Shown: positions 1 to 8,680 of the stretch, piece after piece
Layout: every line of letters begins with the position of its first letter
Position numbering within the stretch: position 1 is the first letter of the stretch
Origin: Emticicia sp. 21SJ11W-3
GTDB taxonomy: Bacteria > Bacteroidota > Bacteroidia > Cytophagales > Spirosomataceae
Length of the DNA: 64,000 nucleotides
Direction of reading: 5' to 3'
NCBI RefSeq assembly: GCF_024138715.1
Contig: NZ_CP092074.1
Span: 4,836,001-4,900,000, forward strand
The notes under the pieces: generated by a model
What the model saw: only the letters and a program-made list of their open reading frames with translations
What the model was told of the DNA's origin: nothing
The model's database searches: none
Translations under genes and position numbers: made by a program

Positions 1-2064
1 TAAATCGAGCATGCTTTTCAACAACGTACGGTTCGTCTTATTGTCGTCAGCAATTAAAACCCTTTTAAACAAATCCAGGTTTTCCCATACGTCAGGCCCT
101 CCGGCTTCTGATTTAAGCTTCAGGTCAAAATAAAAAGTTGTGCCGCGGTTCAGCTCGCTTTCAACTTTCAGGCCACTGTACATTAGAGCCAGTAGTTTAT
201 TAGAGATAGTGAGCCCCAGACCTGTCCCACCAAACTTGCGCGTGGTAGAGGAGTCTTCCTGCGAGAACGCATGGAAAATCCGTTCCTGATTCTGCGGTGC
301 AATGCCAATACCTGTATCTTTTACGGTAAACCTGAAGGTATTCAGATTATGCTTTACATCGCCCAGAACCTCCAGTTTTAATTCTATTTCTCCGGTTTCT
401 GTAAATTTAACTGCATTACTGAGCAAATTAACCAGAATCTGTTTTAAACGAACCACATCTACCCAGATGTATCTGGGTGCATTAGCCGGAATATTGAGCA
501 GCACTTCCAGGCTCTTCTGGCTTGCCTGAAAAGTAATAATATCTGTAACCTGGGTAAGCAATTCATGAATATCAGTCTTTACGGCCACTATCTCCAGCTT
601 TCCTGCTTCAATTTTAGAGAAGTCCAGAATATCATTAATGATATCAAGCAATGTATTGGCCGACTGAAAAACGGTAGACATATATTGCTGCTGTGTATTA
701 TCCAGTTTGGTTTTCATTAGCAAATCAGTAAAACCGATTACGCCATTGAGGGGTGTCCTGATTTCATGGCTCATATTGGCCAGAAACTCCGACTTGGCCT
801 TGGCACCCTGTTCGGCCTCTTCTCTGGCTTTCCGAAACGAATAAACAAACCTGTAAGAAAGAATAAGCGCCTGAAAGAAAATAAACCCAAAATACCCAAA
901 GAAAAGATAATAGGAAGACGGCTGTATATAACCAAAATAACCCAGGATATTCAGCGCCACTGCCAGGCCTAAAGAAGACATACTCAGCATGGCAAATACA
1001 GAGCCTTTTTTCTTATGAATAAATGCCTGTAGCGCCTTATATAAATTATAAGAAACAAAGAAAAGAATAATAAAAAAGAACCCCTGCGAAATATACGTAA
1101 TGAAATAAACAGGCGATACAACAAGTGAGATAATGTAAACTATACAAATAAACTCTACTACGTCTATCACAACATTTTTACGCGGATACAAGGCCTTGAG
1201 GAACCTCGCAAACAAATAAATGCAAAAGAATATGGTAAAGTATTCAAGAAAGAATGTAATCCGGAAATCAATGCCGGGTATGGCCTGATTAATGTAATAA
1301 ATTTTATCTACACCTATAAGTCTGTAAATGTAAACCAGACAATAAAGGGCAAAGTATATCACAACGGGGTCTCTCTGCCCTAGGAAATAAAGCCCGAAGA
1401 ATATCAGGGAAACCATCAGCAGAATACCCGTCAGAATCAGCACTATTGAAAGCTCGGTTATCCAGAGGTCTTCCATAAACTGATTACTGCCCAGTATGAT
1501 TGGCTGCGAAAAACCACCACGGTAATGGTCAAAATTTGCCACCTGCATTACCAGGTGCAGGGTGTCTGACTGCACCATATACATCTTCTTAACCGGTAGC
1601 CAGTAAGGGCTGTAGGTTTCTTTAGAAGTACCCACCACCCCGTTTTCAGAAAGTTCCTGGCAGTTAATCCATATTTTATAGCTCGAATAAGCTGCCGGTA
1701 TAAAAAAAGATATCTGGGGGTTTTTCTTGTGGTCTATATAAATTTTAAGTGTATAGGTGGCGTAGCCAAATGCCTTGAATGGTTCACCCAGTTGTTTCAG
1801 GTTGTTCCAGATAGTAGTTTGCGGTATGTAATAATCAGGCCTGGTATTGGTTGCCTGCCCGGGGGGTAACAGCTTGTTCCAGTAGAAGCCCCATTCGCCT
1901 GAAAGGTCGATATGGTTATTATTGTGAGAAAAATCTGCTTTACGTAAATCTAATTCACCAGATTTAAAAGGCTGCGCAAATGCAAAAGAAGACAGCCCTA
2001 ATAAGATAACTCCTGTCAGGGCTAATGCAAAGCATTGGTTGATGTACCGAAAACAACTAATCAT
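1..2064 (-). CDS. Hybrid sensor histidine kinase with 7TM-DISM sensor (C-terminus cut by window edge)
   Basis: 688 codons are visible and the frame is open to base 1. Residues 1-30 are a signal peptide ending in AFA. About 35-190 form an extracytoplasmic jelly-roll-like domain and about 203-410 hold seven hydrophobic segments, the 7TM-DISM layout. A HisKA domain follows with phospho-acceptor H433 in SHEIRTPLNG, then an HATPase domain with N-box around N546-N550, DTGIGI (583-588) and GGTGLGL (612-618). At about 668 a receiver domain begins (VLIADDN, the acidic pocket), so it is a hybrid kinase. The ligand is unknown; DISM domains are thought to bind carbohydrate-like signals. The Asp acceptor and any output domain lie outside the window. 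Confidence 0.93.
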   Translation of the reverse strand, partial: MISCFRYINQCFALALTGVILLGLSSFAFAQPFKSGELDLRKADFSHNNNHIDLSGEWGFYWNKLLPPGQATNTRPDYYIPQTTIWNNLKQLGEPFKAFGYATYTLKIYIDHKKNPQISFFIPAAYSSYKIWINCQELSENGVVGTSKETYSPYWLPVKKMYMVQSDTLHLVMQVANFDHYRGGFSQPIILGSNQFMEDLWITELSIVLILTGILLMVSLIFFGLYFLGQRDPVVIYFALYCLVYIYRLIGVDKIYYINQAIPGIDFRITFFLEYFTIFFCIYLFARFLKALYPRKNVVIDVVEFICIVYIISLVVSPVYFITYISQGFFFIILFFVSYNLYKALQAFIHKKKGSVFAMLSMSSLGLAVALNILGYFGYIQPSSYYLFFGYFGFIFFQALILSYRFVYSFRKAREEAEQGAKAKSEFLANMSHEIRTPLNGVIGFTDLLMKTKLDNTQQQYMSTVFQSANTLLDIINDILDFSKIEAGKLEIVAVKTDIHELLTQVTDIITFQASQKSLEVLLNIPANAPRYIWVDVVRLKQILVNLLSNAVKFTETGEIELKLEVLGDVKHNLNTFRFTVKDTGIGIAPQNQERIFHAFSQEDSSTTRKFGGTGLGLTISNKLLALMYSGLKVESELNRGTTFYFDLKLKSEAGGPDVWENLDLFKRVLIADDNKTNRTLLKSMLDL

Positions 2065-2474
2065 CTACCTTATAAATAGTTTCTGGCCTTTTAACAAAAC
2101 CGGTTTCCCCCACCTGTGCTCCCTAAATGCCTGTTTGAATATCCTGTTAAAGTATATACTTCCGAGCCGGTATCCGAATACAAGTTAAAAAAAATCTTAT
2201 TGAAAAATACGAGTAAAAAAACAAATCACTTTCTACCATATTTTGGGTCACTAATTAACAGCAACAAATGTGCCTAAATAAATATGTAACCAAAAAAACA
2301 TTATTATACGTAAATAAACCAGGCACCATAAAAAAGCCCGGCAAAAGTTTGCCGGGCCTGTGTTTTTTTTAATTACCGAAAGACATTTATCGTAAAGTTT
2401 TCTAAAAACAATATCCATAAATGCAAATTACTGAAATCACTTACCAGAGCAGATGCTCTGCGTTGCCAGAATTA
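2065..2474. other. Intergenic, no gene seen
   Basis: This 410-base AT-rich spacer separates two minus-strand genes. Apart from the hairpin terminator at 2330-2372 I find no open frame with protein-like content, RNA gene or repeat. The promoter of the histidine kinase should lie just right of 2064, but I see no good TAnnTTTG element there. Confidence 0.6.
2330..2372 (-). terminator. Rho-independent terminator of the 2475-3179 lipoprotein gene
   Basis: The arms GCCCGGCAAA (2336-2345) and TTTGCCGGGC (2348-2357) form a perfect 10-bp stem with a 2-base loop. On the minus strand the stem is followed by a T run. A T run on the other side makes it potentially bidirectional. Confidence 0.85.
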
Positions 2475-3179
2475 CTACTTAGATGTTACTTCTTTTAAAT
2501 CTACTTTAATTTGTGTGTAGTAAAGCGTTGTGGTAGCTTCAAAACCTGAGTCTGTTCCTACAATTACCCAAATGTTACCGTTGGCATCAGACTTACCGGT
2601 AAACTCTCCGGTTCTTTTTACCAACTTGTACTTGCTTTCGGTGGTTCCGTTGGCCACATTGCCAATTACCTTCATGTCGTCTCCGCTGGTAGCCTGTTGC
2701 ATTTTCTTGATGTTCATCTCATGGTTCTTGGTGGTATTATTGGCTACTTTTTTCGGTTCTGTTGAAGTAAGGCCAATACCTACATACACGCTTTCAGCCG
2801 GCGACCCGCCAACACCTACCGAACCATCTGGTGCATTAGATGCAAATTCAACCTCGAACGTTCCTTTATAAAATTGGTTTGCTTTAGGGACGGTCATTTT
2901 CTTGGTTAGAAACATGAAGAGGTCGTCGCTGTGGTTGTTTCCTGAAATTCTGAATCCTTTTTTCAGGGTATCAAGAGGCGCAGGTAATTTAGCATCTTTT
3001 TTGGTTGTCAATTCGTAGAACGTTTCCTGGCCAATCGGATAATCTGCAAAGTCGGCGCTCCAGCCTTCAGCAGAAACATTAAACTGGTCGTTTAGCGATA
3101 GTTGTGGGGTGGTGGTTTCTTCTTTTGAACAAGCAAATAAAATAGCTACCGAAACAACACTTAAAATGATTTTTTTCAT
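2475..3179 (-). CDS. Hypothetical lipoprotein
   Basis: 234 residues with a type II signal peptide: KK n-region, hydrophobic core and lipobox LFAC with Cys17, so probably anchored in the outer or inner membrane. The mature part is rich in Thr, Gly and Asp, has one recurrent pattern of beta-strand-like stretches, and shows no catalytic motif I recognise. The aromatic and glycine-rich pattern fits a secreted beta-sandwich. It is a single-gene unit closed by the terminator at 2330-2372, and it diverges from ubiE. I do not recognise the family. Confidence 0.85.
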   Translation of the reverse strand: MKKIILSVVSVAILFACSKEETTTPQLSLNDQFNVSAEGWSADFADYPIGQETFYELTTKKDAKLPAPLDTLKKGFRISGNNHSDDLFMFLTKKMTVPKANQFYKGTFEVEFASNAPDGSVGVGGSPAESVYVGIGLTSTEPKKVANNTTKNHEMNIKKMQQATSGDDMKVIGNVANGTTESKYKLVKRTGEFTGKSDANGNIWVIVGTDSGFEATTTLYYTQIKVDLKEVTSK

Positions 3180-3554
3180 GATTTTTTATTGGATTTGTTT
3201 GTTACAGGGATACAGTTTGAAAAACATTAGTTGGAACTGGCAGCTAACAAAAGCGCATAAAAAATTGTATCTTATTGAATGTCAGGCCAATAAAAAATAA
3301 AAAAAATGGCAAAAACTTTTCAGAGCTGCCCATACGCCCTGGTACGTATATAGTAAAATTTTAAGCGTTTATGCGTAGTTTTTCACGCCTGAAAAGGTAT
3401 GGCTGACATACCCTTTTGATGGTTATTCCGTTATTTTTTTGTTTGAAATAATTTATGCCTGCAACGCATTTATCAGCCTAAAATCTATCTAATATGGAAT
3501 TGTGATTGTACCTTTGTTGTTTGTTATTGTATAAAGATTTCCGGAGATTAGAAC
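3180..3554. other. Divergent intergenic region upstream of ubiE
   Basis: 375 bases between the divergent lipoprotein and ubiE genes. The only clear signal is TACCTTTG at 3509-3516, a Bacteroidota -7 element for ubiE. No good -33 TTTG is found about 20 bases before it. No coding or RNA signal is seen. Confidence 0.55.
3509..3516 (+). promoter_or_regulatory. Probable -7 element of the ubiE-porT-yidD operon
   Basis: TACCTTTG matches the Bacteroidota -7 consensus TAnnTTTG exactly, 38 bases before the ubiE start. The -33 element is not convincing. Confidence 0.5.
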
Positions 3555-4283
3555 ATGGTAGTACCTTATAAAGAAAAAGAACAGGGAAAACGCGAGCAAA
3601 TTGCTGAGATGTTTGACAACATTTCGCCCAAATATGATTTGCTGAATCGTTTATTGAGTGTGGGCATTGATGTTTGGTGGCGAAAAAAAGCCATTTCAAT
3701 GCTTCGTTCGGCCAAACCGCAATTAATTCTGGATATTGCTACCGGCACCGGCGACCTGGCCATTGAAGCCGTAAAACAACTGAAGCCGGAAAAAGTGATA
3801 GGTGTAGACATCTCTGAAGGAATGCTGGCTATGGGTCGTGAAAAAATGAAGAAGCTGGGCCTTGACAAGGTAATTGAACTCAGAAGCGGCGACTCAGAGA
3901 AATTACTGTTTGAAAACAATACTTTTGATGCCGTTATCGTTTCTTTTGGAGTAAGGAACTTTGAAAACCTGGAAAAAGGGCTCGCCGATATGTATCGTGT
4001 TACTAAAGACGGCGGCACTTGTTTAATCATTGAGTTTTCAAAACCAAAAGCACCCATAATCAAGCAGCTATATTGGTTCTATAATTCTACTATTATACCC
4101 TTAATCGGGAAAATAATTTCTAAAGACAACGCGGCTTACAGTTATCTGCCTGAGTCGGTCAAAGCATTTCCTGAAGGAGACGATTTCCTTCGTGTATTTC
4201 AGCGGGCCGGCTATTCAGAAACCAGACGTGTGCCTCTTACTTTTGGCATTTGTACGGTCTATATCGGCAAGAAAAAGGCCTGA
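3555..4283 (+). CDS. ubiE: Demethylmenaquinone methyltransferase UbiE/MenG
   Basis: 242 residues, the normal length. It methylates demethylmenaquinone with S-adenosylmethionine in the last step of menaquinone synthesis. Family signatures are present: MFDNISPKYDLLNRLLSVGID near the N-terminus (19-39), the SAM-binding DIATGTGDLA motif, and VSFGVRNFENLEKGL followed by the GG-C-L-EFSKP block. It is the first gene of a three-gene unit with porT (43-base gap) and yidD. The linkage of ubiE with porT/sprT recurs in gliding Bacteroidota. Confidence 0.97.
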   Translation: MVVPYKEKEQGKREQIAEMFDNISPKYDLLNRLLSVGIDVWWRKKAISMLRSAKPQLILDIATGTGDLAIEAVKQLKPEKVIGVDISEGMLAMGREKMKKLGLDKVIELRSGDSEKLLFENNTFDAVIVSFGVRNFENLEKGLADMYRVTKDGGTCLIIEFSKPKAPIIKQLYWFYNSTIIPLIGKIISKDNAAYSYLPESVKAFPEGDDFLRVFQRAGYSETRRVPLTFGICTVYIGKKKA

Positions 4284-4326
4284 CGGGTGTTTCAGAATTA
4301 TGGATGATTCCTTTTCTTTTGTTTGA

Positions 4327-5094
4327 ATGAAAAATTACCAAGTATCCTTTTCACTAACCCTGATTACCTCACAAAAAAAAGCCTTTCTGTTTAGAATGGC
4401 CTGCCTTCTTATAGCGGTTTGTTTATTTCTGCCTGCCCGGGCGCAAATGAATAAACGCATCTATCAGGCTGACTATGATGCCAAAACTGTTAAATTTGGC
4501 TATTTTGTAGGCATACCTTTTACACACCTGAACATGAAGTTCAACAATTACTTCATGAATTCAGCCAATAACAATTATGCAGTTTCTTCTCCGACAACCA
4601 TTGGCTTGAAACTGGGTGGGGTGGCCAACATTCAGCTCAATGATTTCTTTGATTTCAGGATATTACCCACAGTAGCCCTGTATAACAGAAAAATTGATAT
4701 CAGGTACATAGTCCCGGCTTCTACACCCCCGTTTGAAGAGAGAAAGGAATCACGCGAGAGCGCCTGGTTCGAACTCCCCCTTATGGTAAAGTACAAGTCT
4801 TTAAGACGTGGTAACGTGCGTATGTATGTTTTTGGCGGGGTCAGATATGCCATAGAAACCAATCCCATTAAGAGAAGAAATGCCACGCAGTTTAACTCAA
4901 AAGCCAGCGATTTCAGCCTGGAATACGGCACCGGGCTTGAGATTTTCAGAGAGTATTTTAAGTTTGCACCAGAGCTGCATTTTTCTCATGGCCTGGCCAA
5001 TCTGGTAAATCGTTCTTCGGCTGCAGGCACAACCATGGAAGGCATCGACAGGCTCACTACGCATACAGTTACTTTATACTTTTTATTCGAATAG
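4327..5094 (+). CDS. porT: PorT/SprT family outer-membrane protein (type IX secretion)
   Basis: 255 residues. A signal peptide ends in PARAQ at about residue 40; it is unusually long, and Met24 could be the true start. The mature part has the alternating pattern of a small outer-membrane beta-barrel and ends in a C-terminal aromatic strand (TLYFLFE). PorT (SprT in Flavobacterium) is needed for type IX secretion and gliding. Family assignment rests on length, barrel pattern and the diagnostic position directly after ubiE, and it is supported by gldG elsewhere in the window. It is followed after 3 bases by yidD. Confidence 0.85.
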   Translation: MKNYQVSFSLTLITSQKKAFLFRMACLLIAVCLFLPARAQMNKRIYQADYDAKTVKFGYFVGIPFTHLNMKFNNYFMNSANNNYAVSSPTTIGLKLGGVANIQLNDFFDFRILPTVALYNRKIDIRYIVPASTPPFEERKESRESAWFELPLMVKYKSLRRGNVRMYVFGGVRYAIETNPIKRRNATQFNSKASDFSLEYGTGLEIFREYFKFAPELHFSHGLANLVNRSSAAGTTMEGIDRLTTHTVTLYFLFE

Positions 5095-5097
5095 CTC

Positions 5098-5307
5098 ATG
5101 AAGCACATCGCCATTTTTCTGGTTCGTCTTTATCAGGCAGGCATTTCTCCCTGGTTTCCGGCCTCATGCCGCTATACACCTACCTGCTCTCAGTATTCGG
5201 TAGAAGCATTTCAGAAACATGGTTTTTTTAAAGGCCTTTTACTGACCGTCAAAAGAATAGGCCGTTGTCATCCCTGGGGAGGCCATGGTTATGACCCAGT
5301 TCCCTGA
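5098..5307 (+). CDS. yidD: Membrane protein insertion efficiency factor YidD
   Basis: 69 residues with the canonical YidD core: an amphipathic N-terminus, then [10 protein letters not shown] and [15 protein letters not shown]. YidD is a small cytoplasmic membrane-associated protein that aids YidC-dependent insertion. It is usually found beside rnpA and yidC, but here it is the last gene of the ubiE-porT unit. A second, diverged and apparently exported YidD-like protein is encoded at 25467-25841. Confidence 0.95.
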   Translation: MKHIAIFLVRLYQAGISPWFPASCRYTPTCSQYSVEAFQKHGFFKGLLLTVKRIGRCHPWGGHGYDPVP

Positions 5308-5470
5308 AAAATTACTATATTTGCATTCTTCTTCATCAACTATTGATATTTTGCATTTTATCAAGAATAATCTTGACATTTCGTTTATTTATTGAAAATC
5401 AATAGCTTAGCTCGTTTTTAGGTCTGAAATAGTCTGTAAATTTGAGCTGCAACAAAACCTCCCTAAAGCA

Positions 5471-5998
5471 ATGACTCTCGAAGAGCGCCAGTTTCCGATT
5501 GGCAAATGGAAACCCGAAGAGCTGTATTCTGAAGAAGAAATGGCCCAGAATGTAAGCATTATAGAGCAATATCCGGCTAAATATACCGAGTTGACTAAAA
5601 ACCTGTCGGCAGAGCAACTGGCGCAGTCTTATCGCGAAGGTGCCTGGAGTATTCATAAAATAGTGGTGCATATTTCAGATATGCATATTCTGCATTTTGC
5701 CCGTTTTAAACAAACGCTTTGTGAAGATAACACACAGGGATACGGCTCAAATATAAATGGCTGGGCGAATAATCCGGAGGTAGAAACCGTACCTCTTGCA
5801 GATGCCCTGCTACTACTGGAAGCTACACATAAACGCTGGGTTCACCTGCTGAAATCAATGTCGCCCGCCGACTTCAACAAGAGCTTTTTCCATGTAGGCC
5901 GGCAAATGAACGTGACTTTAGCGCAGGCCTTACACATGGGTGCCTGGCACAGTAAACACCATCTGGAGCATATCAAGATTGCGTTGCAAAATCCGTAA
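5471..5998 (+). CDS. DinB/YfiT-like putative metal-dependent hydrolase
   Basis: 175 residues of the DinB four-helix fold, YfiT (BstA) type. The N-terminal FPIGKW motif is typical of YfiT, and three His positions that would bind a metal are seen: HIS (around 68) and the C-terminal WHSKHHLEHI. YfiT-like enzymes have been linked to bacillithiol-dependent thiol transfer; the substrate here is unknown. It is preceded by TAAATTTG (5437-5444), a probable -7 element, suggesting an independent transcript. Confidence 0.85.
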   Translation: MTLEERQFPIGKWKPEELYSEEEMAQNVSIIEQYPAKYTELTKNLSAEQLAQSYREGAWSIHKIVVHISDMHILHFARFKQTLCEDNTQGYGSNINGWANNPEVETVPLADALLLLEATHKRWVHLLKSMSPADFNKSFFHVGRQMNVTLAQALHMGAWHSKHHLEHIKIALQNP

Positions 5999-6057
5999 TA
6001 AACCTATATTAATCAGGCTTTAACATCAATACCTATTTTTAAGAGACTTTGTTATCC

Positions 6058-7947
6058 ATGAGCAATCCGTATTTTATAATTGATTTCGACAGTACTTTTA
6101 CTAAAGTAGAAGGGCTTGACGAATTAGCCAATATAGCCCTGATGGGTAATGCCAATCAGGAAAAAATTGTAGGCGAAATAAGAAAACTAACCGAAATGGG
6201 CATGAACGGCGAGATTTCGTTCGGCGAAGCCCTGCACAAAAGAATAGAGTTACTTAGCGCTAACCGCAGCCATATTGATAAACTTGTTGACTTACTGCAT
6301 ACCAAGGTATCTGACTCTTTTCAAAGAAATGAGAAATTCCTGCGTGAGTATGCCGATAATATTCTGATAATATCAGGCGGATTTAAAGAGTTTATTGTAC
6401 CTGTGGTAACTGCCATGGGCCTGAGAGAAGATAAAGTATATGCCAATAACTTTGTTTTTGATGCAGAAGACAACATTATTGGTGTTGACAACGACAACGT
6501 GCTGGCACATGCCAACGGTAAGGTGAATCTGCTACGCTCGCTGAATCTGGAAGGCGACGTTTATGCCATTGGTGATGGTTACACCGACTATGAGCTGAGG
6601 GCCTCGGGTCTTGCCAACCGCTTTTACGCCTTTACCGAAAATGTTGAACGCGAAAAAGTAGTGGCCATTGCAGATCACGTAGTGCCGTCGCTCGATGAGT
6701 TTTTGTACCTGAACAAACTACCTCGCAGCCAGTCATATCCCAAGAGCCGCATTAAGGTACTTTTGTTAGAAAATGTACACCCGGTAGCCATTGAATCTTT
6801 CAAATTTGAAGGGTTTGATGTGGAATTCCACAAAGGAGCGATGGATGAAGCCGAACTGGCAGAGAAAATAAAAGGGGTATCTATACTGGGTATCCGCTCA
6901 AAAACCAATGTTACCAAAAAAGTACTTGAAAATGCCGATAAACTAATGATTATCGGGGCGTTTTGCATTGGCACCAATCAGGTCGACTTAAAGGAATGTA
7001 CCGACAGAGGCATTGCTGTTTTCAATGCGCCTTACAGCAACACCCGTTCGGTAGTTGAACTGGCTGTGGGCGAAATGATAATGCTTATCCGGAATATTTT
7101 CGAGAAAAGCACGGGTATGCACGCCGGAAAATGGGATAAATCGGCCAATAACAGCTTTGAGGTACGTGGTAAAAAACTGGGTTTGATTGGTTATGGCCAT
7201 ATAGGCACACAATTATCGGTAATTGGTGAGGCACTGGGTATGGAAGTGTATTTCTACGATATTGTAGACAAAATGCCTATTGGAAACGCCAAAAAATGCC
7301 GCTCACTGGAAGAAGTACTACGCGTAGCCGATGTGGTAAGTATGCACATAGACGGCCGTAAAGACAACACCAATATTTTTGGCAAGCGCGAGTTTGAACT
7401 AATGAAAAAGGGTGTGATATTTCTGAACCTTGCCCGCGGCCATGTGGTGGAGGTACCTGCACTGGTAGAGGCCATTAAAGAAGGCAAAGTAGCAGGCGCA
7501 GGGGTAGATGTGTTTCCTTACGAGCCAAAAACCAATAATGAAGAGTTTATTAATGAGTTAAGAGGCTTGCCGAACGTGATTTTAACCCCACATATCGGCG
7601 GCAGTACCGAAGAGGCACAGGAGAGCATAGGGCATTATGTACCTGAACGCCTGCTGGAATTTATGAACAACGGCAGCACCACGGGCAGTGTCAACTTCCC
7701 GGAACTGCAATTGCCACTGCTGAAAGACTCGCACCGTTTGTTGCATATCCACAAAAATGTACCGGGTATTCTGGCTAAAATCAATAATATTTTTGCCAAA
7801 CATGCCATCAATATCAATGGCCAGTACCTGAAAACCAACGAAAAAATAGGTTACGTAATTATGGATATAGACAAAGGCTATACCGACGCATTTTTGCAGG
7901 AGATTAAAGATATTGAAGAGACGATACGGTTCAGGATGTTGTATTGA
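6058..7947 (+). CDS. serA: Fused phosphoserine phosphatase / D-3-phosphoglycerate dehydrogenase (SerB-SerA)
   Basis: 629 residues joining two steps of serine synthesis. Residues 1-225 are a HAD-IB phosphatase: DFDST (D9, D11), an ISGG motif II, and a GDGYTD motif for Mg2+. About 231-550 is a D-3-phosphoglycerate dehydrogenase with the NAD Rossmann motif GLIGYGHIG, the ARGHVVEV segment and the catalytic His in TPHIGGSTEEAQ. About 560-629 is an ACT domain, the usual site of serine feedback. ATG 6058 is chosen over TTG 6049 because homologous HAD domains start a few residues before the DxD motif. The transaminase step (SerC) is not in the window. Confidence 0.95.
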   Translation: MSNPYFIIDFDSTFTKVEGLDELANIALMGNANQEKIVGEIRKLTEMGMNGEISFGEALHKRIELLSANRSHIDKLVDLLHTKVSDSFQRNEKFLREYADNILIISGGFKEFIVPVVTAMGLREDKVYANNFVFDAEDNIIGVDNDNVLAHANGKVNLLRSLNLEGDVYAIGDGYTDYELRASGLANRFYAFTENVEREKVVAIADHVVPSLDEFLYLNKLPRSQSYPKSRIKVLLLENVHPVAIESFKFEGFDVEFHKGAMDEAELAEKIKGVSILGIRSKTNVTKKVLENADKLMIIGAFCIGTNQVDLKECTDRGIAVFNAPYSNTRSVVELAVGEMIMLIRNIFEKSTGMHAGKWDKSANNSFEVRGKKLGLIGYGHIGTQLSVIGEALGMEVYFYDIVDKMPIGNAKKCRSLEEVLRVADVVSMHIDGRKDNTNIFGKREFELMKKGVIFLNLARGHVVEVPALVEAIKEGKVAGAGVDVFPYEPKTNNEEFINELRGLPNVILTPHIGGSTEEAQESIGHYVPERLLEFMNNGSTTGSVNFPELQLPLLKDSHRLLHIHKNVPGILAKINNIFAKHAININGQYLKTNEKIGYVIMDIDKGYTDAFLQEIKDIEETIRFRMLY

Positions 7948-7969
7948 AGTTTTTATTGTTTACAAACAA

Positions 7970-8008
7970 CCAAAAAGCCCCGAAAGAATATCTCTCAGGG
8001 CTTTTTGG
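7970..8008. terminator. Bidirectional terminator between serA and the GMC operon
   Basis: Perfect 11-bp arms CCAAAAAGCCC (7970-7980) and GGGCTTTTTGG (7998-8008) with a 17-base loop. T runs are available on both strands between convergent genes. Confidence 0.88.
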
Positions 8009-8029
8009 TTAATATATGGCTTATGATTA

Positions 8030-8665
8030 TCAGTCTTGCTTATCATAAAGCGGGTCGTATTTCAGGCCGTATTTGTCTAATACATCCTGCGGTACGCCTT
8101 TCCATTCGTTAGGGGTGTTACCCATATAACCGAGGTCATCAAAGCCCATACGGGTGGTATAGAAGCCGGTTACAGTCAGGTTTCTGATTTGTGAGAAAAA
8201 CGAGGCACCCTGGCTAAACTCCGGTTTTACATCGTCCGGATACGCTATATCTTCTATAATCTCAATGCGTTGTGCAGGCGTAATCAGGGCAAAAGTTTTG
8301 CCAAAGCGCTTGCCGCTCTGGTTGTCCAGCCATTTTAAACCACCTCTGATAGGTGTCTGGTATTGCGGCATATCTTTTACAATAAACTCTATAAAAGCAG
8401 GAACGCCGGCTTGTGTGGCACTACCTGATTTACTATCGGCCGGAATAATAATATCTACTAATATGGCAATAGTGGCTAATTCTGACGCCGTCAGGAATTT
8501 ATCAGCCATTATTTTTTTATCTCTCTCTATTTCTTCCGGAATACGTGCCGGAGTAGTCTTAAACGGTTTTGGTTCCGGTGGAGCCGCTACGAGGTCGGTG
8601 GTTGGTAAAACGGCCATTCCCAACGAGCTCAATGAAAGTGCTTTTAGTGTATCTCTACGTTTCAT
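8030..8665 (-). CDS. Small (gamma-type) subunit of a GMC sugar/gluconate dehydrogenase, Tat-exported
   Basis: 211 residues of the gluconate 2-dehydrogenase subunit 3 family. The N-terminus has a twin-arginine motif (RRDTLKAL) and a short hydrophobic region, so it should cross the inner membrane folded and carry its partner flavoprotein with it (hitch-hiker export). It lies 15 bases after the GMC gene on the same strand. Similar pairs are gluconate 2-dehydrogenase, fructose dehydrogenase and glucoside 3-dehydrogenase. The cytochrome c subunit of those complexes is not encoded next to it. Confidence 0.88.
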   Translation of the reverse strand: MKRRDTLKALSLSSLGMAVLPTTDLVAAPPEPKPFKTTPARIPEEIERDKKIMADKFLTASELATIAILVDIIIPADSKSGSATQAGVPAFIEFIVKDMPQYQTPIRGGLKWLDNQSGKRFGKTFALITPAQRIEIIEDIAYPDDVKPEFSQGASFFSQIRNLTVTGFYTTRMGFDDLGYMGNTPNEWKGVPQDVLDKYGLKYDPLYDKQD

Positions 8666-8680
8666 GTCTTGAAAATGGTT

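Noticed and set aside
302-972. Plus-strand frames under the histidine kinase
   Set aside because: They are antisense to clearly conserved HATPase and HisKA motifs.
6049-6057. TTG start for serA
   Set aside because: An ATG nine bases later places the HAD motif at the usual distance from the N-terminus.
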